The notes beneath the pieces were generated by a model. The model searched no databases and had not been told where the DNA came from. It worked only from the letters and a program-made list of their open reading frames with translations. Below are positions 36,067 through 44,919 of a stretch of 64,000 nt of DNA, in pieces. A program made the translations under genes and the position numbers. Positions within the stretch are counted from its first letter, which is position 1. Each line of letters opens with the position of its first letter. Source of the DNA: Lacibacter sp. H407 (GTDB lineage Bacteria > Bacteroidota > Bacteroidia > Chitinophagales > Chitinophagaceae); the NCBI RefSeq assembly GCF_037892605.1, contig NZ_JBBKTU010000001.1:496001-560000 (forward strand), read 5' to 3'.

Positions 36067-36133
36067 AAAGTTTCGGTTTTTATTGAATAATACAATGTGT
36101 CATAGAATTGGAACAATTGGAATACCAAAATTA

Positions 36134-36163
36134 ATAAAGGCTTTCGTTTATGAAAGCCTTTAT
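36134..36163 (-). terminator. Intrinsic terminator after the DUF4870 gene
   Basis: Twelve-base perfect stem ATAAAGGCTTTC/GAAAGCCTTTAT with a 6-base loop; TAATTTTGGT follows on the minus strand. Confidence 0.8.
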
Positions 36164-36190
36164 CAATGAATTAACTTAAAAAAAGTAAAA

Positions 36191-36556
36191 CTACTTGATG
36201 AAACGGATGGTAAAAGGATAGCGATACAACACATCGTCGGCCGCTTTTACCGCTGCAATAATATAGAGGATGAGCGAACCTATCCCGATAGCGATCAACA
36301 GGAAAATACCAATAATTAAAAAGATCAATGGTATGCAGATGATGCAGTAAATGAACATGCTGATCCCGAAATTCAATGCTTCTTTCGCATGTTCACCCAC
36401 ATAACGTGATTCATCTTTTTTTACGAGATAAATAATTAAAGCGGGGATGATGGAAAAGAAGATCGATAATACATGTGTAAGAATAGCGATGGATCGTTCG
36501 TCGCTGCTTACCTGTGCGTACCTGATCTCGCCTGAATTTGCAAAGTTTTGTTCCAT
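36191..36556 (-). CDS. DUF4870 membrane protein
   Basis: A 121-residue inner-membrane protein with three hydrophobic segments. The DUF4870 pattern is clear: DERSIAILTHVLSIF (about 18-32), IIYLVKKDESRYVGEHAKEALNF and a last helix before the RYPFTIRFIK end. DUF4870 has no known function; it resembles Tic20-like small proteins. The ATG at 36556 (MEQNFANSG) is chosen because the earlier frame is not hydrophobic or conserved-looking. Confidence 0.8.
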   Translation of the reverse strand: MEQNFANSGEIRYAQVSSDERSIAILTHVLSIFFSIIPALIIYLVKKDESRYVGEHAKEALNFGISMFIYCIICIPLIFLIIGIFLLIAIGIGSLILYIIAAVKAADDVLYRYPFTIRFIK

Positions 36557-36659
36557 GAATGAAGGTTTAATGTTTGAAAATGATCGGTTAAAGATGGAAG
36601 AAACAACGACTTTGTACACTTAAAAATAAGATTAAAATTTCGTTTTACATATAAAAAAG

Positions 36660-36686
36660 AACCCTGCGCAACAAGTACACAGGGTT
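36660..36686 (-). terminator. Intrinsic terminator after the outer-membrane receptor gene
   Basis: Seven-base stem AACCCTG/CAGGGTT with a 13-base loop, followed on the minus strand by CTTTTTTA. Confidence 0.7.
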
Positions 36687-36709
36687 GAACATCTCATCAA
36701 TCTATCATC

Positions 36710-39346
36710 TTACTGCATTCCCTGCATAGCGCCTTGCGAACCTTCGCTTTCGGCTTTCATATTTTTACGCTTGAAGAGCGACATATCCATTTGCCCGAAC
36801 TTGTAAGCAAGGTTGATACGGAACATCGGCACATCGTTTAACCGGTAGCTGTTCTGGATGTAGAATGAACTTGCCGAATACTGATCGAACTTTCTTGTTC
36901 CGAAAATATCGTTTACGTTAAAGGTTACTGTTGCTGCTTTGTTCTTGAGGAAGCTTTTTGAAATAGCAGCATCAATACCATAGTTCGCTTTAATATAACC
37001 TTGCGCTGCACTTTGTGCACCACCACCCATCGGCGGACCACCCATACCACTATTCTGGTTCACCGGTAAATTTGTTTTTGATTGATACGTAGCTGATAAC
37101 TGCAGTTTAAAATCAGCAGGTAGCTTAAAGTTATTGTTCAGCTTTGCAAACCAGCTCCACATAGCAGCTTGTGATGTACCTGTAATATTGTCTGTATTGA
37201 TCTTTGAATTATAAATGTTGAGGTTTGAATTCAGATCCCACCATTTTGTAACGGTGTTCTGTGTGGTGAATTCAATACCATAGGATTGGCTTGATTGTGC
37301 ATTCTGATATGTACTCAATGGACGTTTTTCTCCGGATGCCAATGTAACTGTATCGAGGAAACGTGTAATTAAATTAGTGCTGTATTTGTAGTATGCTGAA
37401 ACCAAAAGCATATTCCCTCCTTTGAAACTTTTTGAGTAAGATACTTCTGCTGAATTCGTAAACTCAGGCTTCAATGCTGCATTACCTCTGCTCCAGTTCA
37501 ATTGATCAGTTGAATCAATAAATGGAATCACCTGCATAAAGAACGGACGGTTTACTCGCCGTGTTACACTGAATTGCAACTCTTGTTTATCACTCAACTT
37601 CTGACTTAAGAACAACGAAGGAAATAAACTCAACGGGTACTTATTGCTGAAAGTTTGTTTGGTATCAGTTAACTCACCAGTGTAGTCAGAACTTTCTGCA
37701 CGTAAACCGACCTTATAACCGAAGTTATTTATCTGATTACCTACCGAAAGATAAGCAGCATACACATTGTCTTTGTTTTTGTAATTACTTGTTGCGTTTG
37801 GGATCACTACATACTCGTTTGTAGAGTTATTTAACATGTAATTTTCCTGGTTATTCGTCATTGTTCGCAACTGCACCCTTGCACCAGTTTCGATTTTACC
37901 AGCTTTACCAAACGGTTTTACATAATCTGTTTGAATGGTAATAAAGTTGTTAGTGCCGTTACCAAGGATCTGCTGCAACAACGTTCCTGTTTTTGTACCT
38001 CCATCTGACGTATAGATACCAGTATTGTAATTAAGACTGTTAGTGTTTGTTCCACTAAAAATATTGAAATCGCCTGTCAACTCTTCTCCTTCTTTCGGAA
38101 ATAAATATTTGAAGCCGCCTTGCACACCTGTTGCATTAAACTCTCTCTTCGTTGCAGTTGAACGATTGCTGTAACTGATATAAGATCCATTGCTGTAAGT
38201 ACTATCTGTTTTCAATACAGAGCCCGGGTTAAATTCGCCATGTACTCGTACGCCCGATAACGAAAGCGTTAAACGATTGGTTGCAAAATAATCGACACCT
38301 GCACGGCCAAACAGAAAACCACCATTCATTGTAGTATTGCCCGTTTGATTCACAAGGATATTAGGAGTTGTAAGCAAACTGGTGATATCAGTAGAACTTG
38401 TTGTACGGTTTTTCATTTGGTTACTGAATGCGCTGAGCGAAAGATTAAACTTTTGCTGACGCAGATTTAAACTTGCGCCACCGTTAATAGCACCACGTTT
38501 ATCTACACCCACATTCACATTACCATTGTACCCATTCTTTTTATTCTTCTTTAAAACGATGTTGAGGATACCGGCATTACCACCTGACGCATCAAACTTT
38601 GCAGAAGGATTGGTAATGATCTCTACACTTTCAATTGCATCTGCAGGGATTTGATCAAGCGTTAACGTAGTTGGACGACCATCAATATAAATTTGTGGCG
38701 ATGCATTACGCAAGGTTACATTTCCATCTATATCAACATTTACAGAAGGGACGTTCTTCATCACATCCACCGCTGTACCACCTGCACTTACAATATTCTG
38801 ATCAACACTAAATACTTTTTTATCAATATCCATTTTCAATCGACCCTTTGTTGCTGTTACAACAACCTCTGATAATTCTTTCACTGATTTCATTAAACTC
38901 ACTTTACCGAGATCTTTTTCAAAGGCAGAAGCCATTGCACTCATATCCGGCATTTGTCCCGGTTTTGCTTGTGCGCCAGCTGCCGGCATCTTTGGTTGAA
39001 ATGCTACAGTTTGTGTATATGCTTCAAACCCGCTTGCCGATATCGTTATTTTCAACGGTCCCATGATGGGCAACTGTTCAATATTAAAATCACCATTCGC
39101 TGAACTGATGGTTCCTTTTAACAAAACATCTTTTCTTTTCTTTGTTGTGCTATCGTATTTGCTTTGAAGCACCATTACAGAAGCCCCGTCAATTGCCTTA
39201 CCGGTACTATCGACCAGTTTGCCATAGATACGACCAATACTTGGAGGTGCTTGCTTAACTCCGCCAGCCATTGTGCCACCGGGCATTTGTGCATTTACCA
39301 AATTCACTGTAACAATTGCCACAAACGCCAGAATAAACTTTTTCAT
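36710..39346 (-). CDS. TonB-dependent-receptor-like outer-membrane beta-barrel protein
   Basis: An 878-residue protein starting with the signal MKKFILAFVAIVTVNLVNAQ, which selects the ATG at 39346. A CarboxypepD_reg-like domain follows (GRIYGKLVDSTGKAIDGASVMVL), then a plug with VDVMKNVPSVNVDIDGNVTLR, IYIDGRPTTLTLDQIPADAIE and VEIITNPSAKFDASGGNAGILNI. The remainder is a barrel of the outer-membrane beta-barrel family 3 type common in Bacteroidota, ending in a methionine/glutamine-rich tail. The ligand is unknown. It lies just downstream of a LytTR sensor-regulator pair and shares an 11-base promoter motif with it. Confidence 0.9.
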   Translation of the reverse strand: MKKFILAFVAIVTVNLVNAQMPGGTMAGGVKQAPPSIGRIYGKLVDSTGKAIDGASVMVLQSKYDSTTKKRKDVLLKGTISSANGDFNIEQLPIMGPLKITISASGFEAYTQTVAFQPKMPAAGAQAKPGQMPDMSAMASAFEKDLGKVSLMKSVKELSEVVVTATKGRLKMDIDKKVFSVDQNIVSAGGTAVDVMKNVPSVNVDIDGNVTLRNASPQIYIDGRPTTLTLDQIPADAIESVEIITNPSAKFDASGGNAGILNIVLKKNKKNGYNGNVNVGVDKRGAINGGASLNLRQQKFNLSLSAFSNQMKNRTTSSTDITSLLTTPNILVNQTGNTTMNGGFLFGRAGVDYFATNRLTLSLSGVRVHGEFNPGSVLKTDSTYSNGSYISYSNRSTATKREFNATGVQGGFKYLFPKEGEELTGDFNIFSGTNTNSLNYNTGIYTSDGGTKTGTLLQQILGNGTNNFITIQTDYVKPFGKAGKIETGARVQLRTMTNNQENYMLNNSTNEYVVIPNATSNYKNKDNVYAAYLSVGNQINNFGYKVGLRAESSDYTGELTDTKQTFSNKYPLSLFPSLFLSQKLSDKQELQFSVTRRVNRPFFMQVIPFIDSTDQLNWSRGNAALKPEFTNSAEVSYSKSFKGGNMLLVSAYYKYSTNLITRFLDTVTLASGEKRPLSTYQNAQSSQSYGIEFTTQNTVTKWWDLNSNLNIYNSKINTDNITGTSQAAMWSWFAKLNNNFKLPADFKLQLSATYQSKTNLPVNQNSGMGGPPMGGGAQSAAQGYIKANYGIDAAISKSFLKNKAATVTFNVNDIFGTRKFDQYSASSFYIQNSYRLNDVPMFRINLAYKFGQMDMSLFKRKNMKAESEGSQGAMQGMQ

Positions 39347-39364
39347 TTTTGATAATTTATGCAG

Positions 39365-39372
39365 CAAAAGTA
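39365..39372 (-). promoter_or_regulatory. TAnnTTTG -7 element of the outer-membrane receptor gene
   Basis: TACTTTTG followed by C on the minus strand, 18 bases before the ATG at 39346. Confidence 0.6.
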
Positions 39373-39399
39373 ATTTGGTGGAAAGCCTTGACTAGGGCA

Positions 39400-39433
39400 A
39401 ATGAGACAACAGCGGGAAATGATGCGACGAAAT
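39400..39433 (-). promoter_or_regulatory. Putative LytTR operator upstream of the receptor gene
   Basis: TGCGACGAAAT (39423-39433) is identical to 41248-41258 in front of the sensor kinase gene. AATGAGACAAC (39400-39410) and AATGATGCGAC (39418-39428) form an imperfect direct repeat (8 of 11) spaced 18 bases. The lower copy is about 40 to 50 bases upstream of the expected transcript start, a typical activator position. Confidence 0.5.
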
Positions 39434-39451
39434 CTGAAAGAGAGAAAGAAT

Positions 39452-40159
39452 CTATTCAGCACGACCGATCAGGGCAAAGAGTTTATCCCTGAAATTATCG
39501 CTGATGGGGAGTTCTGCATCCTGAATAAATACACTGCTTTTGCGAATAGAAGTAATAGCCGGAACAGCCACAATAAATGATTTATGGATACGTACAAATT
39601 GATTGGCTGGCAGTTGCTCTTCAACTGCTTTTAAACTCATACGGGTAATAACAGGCTTCGGCGAGCTTTTGAGATGGATCTTGATATAATCCTTCAGGCT
39701 TTCGATCCAGGTGATGTCGGTCTTTTCAACTTTGTGCAGACTGTACTCCACATTCACAAAGAAATAATCCTGCTGCACCGATTCCTGTTTCGGCTTTTGC
39801 TTTAACTGATGCAGTTCATTGGCTTTGTTACAAGCTTGTATAAAACGATTGAGTTCAACTGGTTTTAATAAGTAATCAACCACGTTAAGGTTATATCCTT
39901 CCAACGCATACTTTTCATACGCTGTTATTAAGATGAACATGCATTGCTGCGGACTGCTCTGAATAAACTGCAACCCATTAAGACCGGGCATTTGTATATC
40001 GATGAATACAAGATCAACCTGCTCCTGCTGCATAATGCGCAAAGCTTCCAACGGATTGTTGCAGGCTGCTACCAATTGCAGAAAAGGAACTTTGCTGATA
40101 TTATCTACCAACAGTTCAAGCGCCAATTCTTCATCATCTATTGCAATACAACGGAGCAT
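39452..40159 (-). CDS. LytTR-family response regulator
   Basis: A 235-residue regulator. Residues 1-115 are a receiver: acidic pair IDDEE, phosphorylation site DLVFIDIQMPGLNG with Asp near 54, and the conserved Lys in VDYLLKPV. Residues 135-235 form a LytTR DNA-binding domain (ITWIESLKDYIKIHL, RIHKSFIVAVPAI). The ATG overlaps the kinase stop as TAATG, so the two are translationally coupled. It likely binds the shared 11-base motif in front of the kinase and receptor genes (inference). The open frame extends 12 codons into the kinase gene, but the family start is MLRCIAIDDEE. Confidence 0.95.
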   Translation of the reverse strand: MLRCIAIDDEELALELLVDNISKVPFLQLVAACNNPLEALRIMQQEQVDLVFIDIQMPGLNGLQFIQSSPQQCMFILITAYEKYALEGYNLNVVDYLLKPVELNRFIQACNKANELHQLKQKPKQESVQQDYFFVNVEYSLHKVEKTDITWIESLKDYIKIHLKSSPKPVITRMSLKAVEEQLPANQFVRIHKSFIVAVPAITSIRKSSVFIQDAELPISDNFRDKLFALIGRAE

Positions 40160-41205
40160 TAATGCAGTTTTAATTGAAGTGAAACAGTGAACCAACCATC
40201 TTGTTTATCAATACTCAAGACATGATCCTGATGGTATAATAAATTTAAACGTCTTTTCACATTTGCCAATCCAATACCCGAAGTTTTATCTTTCGGTTCA
40301 TCTATGTTTGTATCATTGTACTTATTCCGCACAGAAAAATACAATTGATCTTTCTCTACTTTCAGATCAATATCAATTTGTGCATCTTCAATTAAACCAA
40401 CACCATGCTTGAATGCATTTTCTACAAAAGGGATCAACAACATTGGCTCAATCGTATAGGCAAAAGATGCTTGTTGTAATTGTGTATTGATCTGCATATT
40501 CTTACCAAAACGTAAACGTTGCAGATCGATATAACTTTGCAGGTATTCCACTTCTTTATCAAGTAATACTTTGTCTTCATCTGTTTCGTATAACATATAC
40601 CGAAGCAACGATGAGAGTTTAATGAGTGATGGTTCGAGTATATCCGACTTCTTTCTTGCTAACGCCACCATGTTATTTAAAATATTAAACATGAAGTGCG
40701 GGCTTATCTGCGAACGTAAAAAAGACAATTCTGTTTTAAGGTTTTCGTTTTGCGTTTCCTGCTTCTCCTGGTCCTCAATAACCCGGTCACGTATAATACG
40801 AAAAGCTGAACTTGATAAAAAGATGAAGACAAAAACAGGAAGATTAAACACAATAAAATTCCTGGGTTTATAAGCGATCCCTTTAATAAAAAGATCAAAC
40901 ATCAACCTGTCGGCCAAGCCGATCAATAAAAAAGCAGAAAGCATAATAAGCGTATAGCGCTTGTACTTTTTTTGATAAAAAATTGATGGGATCAGAAAAT
41001 AAGCATTCACATAAAACAGGGCAATCCAAAGGATATTCTTCAGAAAATGCAGATAGTACATGCCGTAAAGCTGCTCTTCAGAATGTGGTGATTTATTTAC
41101 ATCTCCAACCGGGCGCAATAAAAAAGGAGCGGCAAGGAACAATGCCCAAAATAAAATATGTAATCCAATGACCACCCATTTACGTGTACTCCATTTACTG
41201 CTCAT
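40159..41205 (-). CDS. LytS/YehU-type sensor histidine kinase
   Basis: A 348-residue membrane kinase. Four helices lie at about 10-30, 50-72, 83-100 and 118-135. The histidine-kinase motif SQISPHFMFNILNN places the phosphorylated His at 170, and PFVENAFKHGVG plus GIGLANVKRRL form the ATP-binding N and G boxes. There is no periplasmic sensor domain, so the signal is probably sensed in the membrane. It is followed by its LytTR partner. A TACTTTG element (41211-41217) ends only 5 bases before the ATG, hinting at a leaderless mRNA. Confidence 0.93.
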   Translation of the reverse strand: MSSKWSTRKWVVIGLHILFWALFLAAPFLLRPVGDVNKSPHSEEQLYGMYYLHFLKNILWIALFYVNAYFLIPSIFYQKKYKRYTLIMLSAFLLIGLADRLMFDLFIKGIAYKPRNFIVFNLPVFVFIFLSSSAFRIIRDRVIEDQEKQETQNENLKTELSFLRSQISPHFMFNILNNMVALARKKSDILEPSLIKLSSLLRYMLYETDEDKVLLDKEVEYLQSYIDLQRLRFGKNMQINTQLQQASFAYTIEPMLLIPFVENAFKHGVGLIEDAQIDIDLKVEKDQLYFSVRNKYNDTNIDEPKDKTSGIGLANVKRRLNLLYHQDHVLSIDKQDGWFTVSLQLKLH

Positions 41206-41247
41206 ACTTACAAAGTACTTATTTATTCAGTTGAAAGTTTTCCATTT

Positions 41248-41258
41248 TGCGACGAAAT
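41248..41258 (-). promoter_or_regulatory. Shared 11-base motif upstream of the kinase gene
   Basis: TGCGACGAAAT, identical to 39423-39433. It lies about 42-52 bases upstream of the expected start of transcription, inside the longer inverted pair CCATTT/AAATGG (41242-41260). Confidence 0.5.
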
Positions 41259-41266
41259 GGATAATT

Positions 41267-41279
41267 CTGTCGATGACAG
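41267..41279. promoter_or_regulatory. Palindrome CTGTC-GAT-GACAG after mfd
   Basis: Five-base perfect arms in the mfd-kinase gap. It may be a weak mfd terminator or an operator; no T-run follows. Confidence 0.3.
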
Positions 41280-41284
41280 CGTGT

Positions 41285-44200
41285 TTAGGCGGTAACCGGT
41301 TTTTCAATTACGGCTGCATGCATACGGGTTAACAGGCGAAGTAATGCTTCCATACCTTCCATATCACGAACAACCAAGAGGAACAGTTTGCCGGTTTGTT
41401 TCAGTTGTGCTTTGTTGAGTGAGGTTTGCACAAACTGCATGATACCCTGGAACACGGTTGATTCAAAATAAGGTGAATCAGGGTTATTGATAAAGTAGCA
41501 GCGAAGGGTTTGTTCTTTCAAGGTCATTTTTTCAAAGCCCAGCTCTACAGCCAACCTACGGCAACGGACAGTCGTAAACAGATCTTCCACTTGTGGAGGT
41601 ATAGGACCAAAACGATCAATGAGTTCTTTATGAAACTCCACAAGATCGGCTTCTGTTTCACAGTTATCTAACCTTGTATATAAACTCAAACGTTCAGCAA
41701 TGCTTTCAACATAAGCATCAGGGATCAAAATTTCAAGATCAGTATCAATTACACAATCCTTCACATAGTTTTCCTGTTGCTGAATTTCGTCTTTAAACAA
41801 TTCACGGAACTTGGTGCGTTTCAATTCACGGATGGCTTCGTCCAATACTTTCTGATACATTTCAAACCCGATCTCTGCCATGAAACCACTTTGCTCACCA
41901 CCCAGCATATTACCTGCACCACGAATATCCAAATCACGCATGGCAATCTGAAAACCGCTGCCCAACTCACTATGTTGTTCGAGAGTTTGTAAACGTTTTC
42001 GAGAGTCGTTCGGCAATGTACTCATTGGTGGAGCCAGCAAATAACAAAATGCTTTTTTGTTACTACGTCCTACCCTTCCTCTCAACTGGTGCAAATCACT
42101 TAAACCAAACTGATGCGCATTGTTGATCATGATGGTGTTCACATTGGGAATATCAACTCCGCTCTCAACAATGTTGGTACAAACCAATACATCATATTTC
42201 TTCCCGATAAAATCAAAGATTCGTTCTTCAAGATCATGACCTTCCATTTGTCCGTGTGCAAAACCAATGCTGAGGTCAGGACACAAGCGTTGAATGATAG
42301 CCGCCATTTCAGCCAAACCTGCAATTCGATTATGAATAAAGAAGACTTGTCCGCCACGTTCTGTTTCATAATAAACCGCATCACGGATAAAATCTTCCTG
42401 GAACACCTGCACTTCGGTTTGTATGGGCTGACGGTTTGGTGGCGGCGTATTCATAATACTCAGATCTCTTGCACCCATCAAACTAAACTGCAACGTACGT
42501 GGAATAGGAGTTGCCGTTAGTGTAAGAGAATCAACATTCGTCTTTAACGTTTTGATTTTCTCTTTATGCCCCACACCAAACTTTTGTTCTTCATCTACCA
42601 CCAACAAACCAAGTTCTTTAAACTTTACATCTTTGGCTAACAATGCATGTGTACCTATGATAATATCAACTTTGCCTTCCTGCAATTTTTGATAGGTTTC
42701 CTTTTTCTCCTTCGCTGATTTGAAACGATTCACATAATCAACCGTAACAGGAAAATCTTTCAATCGCTCCTGGAATGTTTTGTAGTGTTGGTATGCAAGA
42801 ATGGTAGTAGGAACCATGATAGCTGCCTGCTTACCATCGCACACTGTTTTAAAAGCAGCACGCACAGCAATTTCCGTTTTACCAAAGCCTACATCACCGC
42901 ACACCAAACGATCCATGGGCGATGGCGCTTCCATATCTTTCTTCACATCGGCTGTTGCTTTACTTTGATCAGGCGTGTCTTCGTACATAAACGATGCTTC
43001 CAGTTCTGTTTGCAGATAACTGTCCGGTGTGTGTTGAAATCCTTGTTGTGCCTTACGCTGAGCATATAGCTGAATAAGATCAAAAGCAATCTCTTTTACT
43101 TTCGTCTTGGTCTTTTCTTTTAATCGCTGCCATGCATCACTGCCAAGCTTGTTGATCTTCGGCACACTTCCTTCCTTGCCCGTGTATTTTGAAATTTTAT
43201 GCAGTGAATTAATGTTCACATACAAAATATCACTGTCTTTGTAGATCAAACGCACCGCTTCCTGCATTACACCATTCACTTCTATCTTCTGCAACCCACT
43301 GTAGGTTCCCACACCATGATCGATATGCGTTACATAATCGCCGGGTTGTAATTCTTTTAATGCACGGATTGTAAGTGCCTTGCTTTTATTATATGCCTGC
43401 TTGACTTTGTATTTATGATAACGCTGAAAAATTTCATGATCAGTATAGCAGATCACTTTCAAATCCTCATCAATAAATCCTTCATGAATTGCCAATGCAA
43501 TTGGCGTGAAAGGAATCTCTGCTTTCAGATCTGCAAAGATGCTGTGCAGGCGTTCGAGCTGCTTTGGGTTCTCAGCAAAAATGAATGTTTCAAATTTTTT
43601 CGCACCCCAACTCTTCAGATCACTAATGAGTAATTCAAACTGACGATTGAAAGCAGGTTGATGTTTGGTGTTATAAGCAAGTTCAAACCTGTTCCTTTCC
43701 TCAACTGTATTTAACAAGTGTGGCTCGTAGCCAAACTCAATGGTATGATGTTGCTGTATCTGTTCTTCAACAATTGCAGCAGTAATAAAATCCTGTTCAT
43801 TCAGATCGATCTTTTCCAATCGCTCATCATCGTCACGCTCCTGTTTTGAAACCGGTAATTTCAAAAACTGCTCCATGTCTTCTTCCATAGTGAGCAATCG
43901 TTCTTTCATCACATCAAAATCTTTCACCCACACAATGGTGTTCTCCGGTAAAAATTCAAACAACGAAACCTTCTCGCCGCTTTCAAATTGAGTTTCCACA
44001 TTCGGGATAATACTCACCTGCGCCAAACGTCGTTCACTCAATTGCGTTTCAGGATCAAAAATGCGGATGCTGTCCACATCATTGCCAAACAATTCAAGAC
44101 GATAAGGCTTTTCATTACCAAACGAATAAATATCGAGGATGCCGCCTCGTACTGCAAATTGTCCGGGCTGATAAACAAAATCTGTACGTTCAAACCCAAG

Positions 44201-44704
44201 ATCAACCAAAAAGCCCATCATGTTCTCAACGTCCAATGTGTCGTTGGTTTTAATGAGCAGCATATTGCCCTGCAGTTTTTTGGGCAACACCACTTTTTCA
44301 AACAATGCATCTGGGTAAGTAACGATGGCCCCAACACGTTGGCCCGTAGGCATAGAAAATTTCGTCAACGTTTCTGTACGCAACATTACATGCGACGAAT
44401 TAAGCAGCCGAAAATTCTTTTGATGTTTGAAGGAAGAAGGAAAATAAAACAGGTTGAGTTCCTTCGTGATGCTCTCAAGTGAATTGTGGAAGTATGCGGC
44501 CTCTTCGGCATCGTTTACGATAAACACATGATTGAATTGCTCCAGCGAAGAATGATTGAAAACCGAAGCAGCTACGAACTGTGATGAGCTTCCCAACAGG
44601 TTTTTGAGATAGATCCGTTGAGTTTGGGAAAAAGAAAGCCTGTCCGCCAGTTGAAAAAGGCGGGGATCATCATTAAATTTCTTCTGCAACAACTCAAAAT
44701 TCAC
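41285..44704 (-). CDS. mfd: Transcription-repair coupling factor
   Basis: Mfd removes RNA polymerase stalled at DNA damage and recruits UvrA. The 1139-residue protein has UvrB-like N-domains, the RNA-polymerase-interaction domain LQPGDYVTHIDHGVGTYSGL, and superfamily 2 helicase motifs: GDVGFGKTEIAVRAAF, VVDEEQKFGV, LTATPIPRTLQFSL and the TRG-type QLRGRVGRSNKKAFCYLL. The open frame starts at a TTG (44734), but the -7 element TATATTTG (44711-44718) lies inside it, so the GTG at 44704 is preferred; the start is inferred. It heads the same strand as the sensor kinase genes. Confidence 0.95.
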   Translation of the reverse strand: MNFELLQKKFNDDPRLFQLADRLSFSQTQRIYLKNLLGSSSQFVAASVFNHSSLEQFNHVFIVNDAEEAAYFHNSLESITKELNLFYFPSSFKHQKNFRLLNSSHVMLRTETLTKFSMPTGQRVGAIVTYPDALFEKVVLPKKLQGNMLLIKTNDTLDVENMMGFLVDLGFERTDFVYQPGQFAVRGGILDIYSFGNEKPYRLELFGNDVDSIRIFDPETQLSERRLAQVSIIPNVETQFESGEKVSLFEFLPENTIVWVKDFDVMKERLLTMEEDMEQFLKLPVSKQERDDDERLEKIDLNEQDFITAAIVEEQIQQHHTIEFGYEPHLLNTVEERNRFELAYNTKHQPAFNRQFELLISDLKSWGAKKFETFIFAENPKQLERLHSIFADLKAEIPFTPIALAIHEGFIDEDLKVICYTDHEIFQRYHKYKVKQAYNKSKALTIRALKELQPGDYVTHIDHGVGTYSGLQKIEVNGVMQEAVRLIYKDSDILYVNINSLHKISKYTGKEGSVPKINKLGSDAWQRLKEKTKTKVKEIAFDLIQLYAQRKAQQGFQHTPDSYLQTELEASFMYEDTPDQSKATADVKKDMEAPSPMDRLVCGDVGFGKTEIAVRAAFKTVCDGKQAAIMVPTTILAYQHYKTFQERLKDFPVTVDYVNRFKSAKEKKETYQKLQEGKVDIIIGTHALLAKDVKFKELGLLVVDEEQKFGVGHKEKIKTLKTNVDSLTLTATPIPRTLQFSLMGARDLSIMNTPPPNRQPIQTEVQVFQEDFIRDAVYYETERGGQVFFIHNRIAGLAEMAAIIQRLCPDLSIGFAHGQMEGHDLEERIFDFIGKKYDVLVCTNIVESGVDIPNVNTIMINNAHQFGLSDLHQLRGRVGRSNKKAFCYLLAPPMSTLPNDSRKRLQTLEQHSELGSGFQIAMRDLDIRGAGNMLGGEQSGFMAEIGFEMYQKVLDEAIRELKRTKFRELFKDEIQQQENYVKDCVIDTDLEILIPDAYVESIAERLSLYTRLDNCETEADLVEFHKELIDRFGPIPPQVEDLFTTVRCRRLAVELGFEKMTLKEQTLRCYFINNPDSPYFESTVFQGIMQFVQTSLNKAQLKQTGKLFLLVVRDMEGMEALLRLLTRMHAAVIEKPVTA

Positions 44705-44710
44705 AGGCGG

Positions 44711-44718
44711 CAAATATA
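44711..44718 (-). promoter_or_regulatory. TAnnTTTG -7 element of mfd
   Basis: TATATTTG followed by C on the minus strand, 6 bases before the GTG chosen as the mfd start. Confidence 0.45.
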
Positions 44719-44799
44719 CAACAGGAACAGGCAATTAAACGAGTCCGTCAAAATGAAACGAAAACCCTGCATAAGCTTTCATTTTCGGGAAAGAAAGCC

Positions 44800-44807
44800 T
44801 ATTTTTG
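44800..44807 (+). promoter_or_regulatory. TAnnTTTG -7 element of the subtilase gene
   Basis: TATTTTTG, 112 bases before the ATG at 44920 and 31 bases before an in-frame ATG at 44839. Confidence 0.45.
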
Positions 44808-44919
44808 AAGTCAATCCAAATCTGTTAAAACCAAGTCCATGAAGCACTGCCAACCATCTTTTCAGCTACATCGTAGTTGTTTCACTCCAGCTTCCCATTC
44901 CATCGATCGAAAATCTGTT

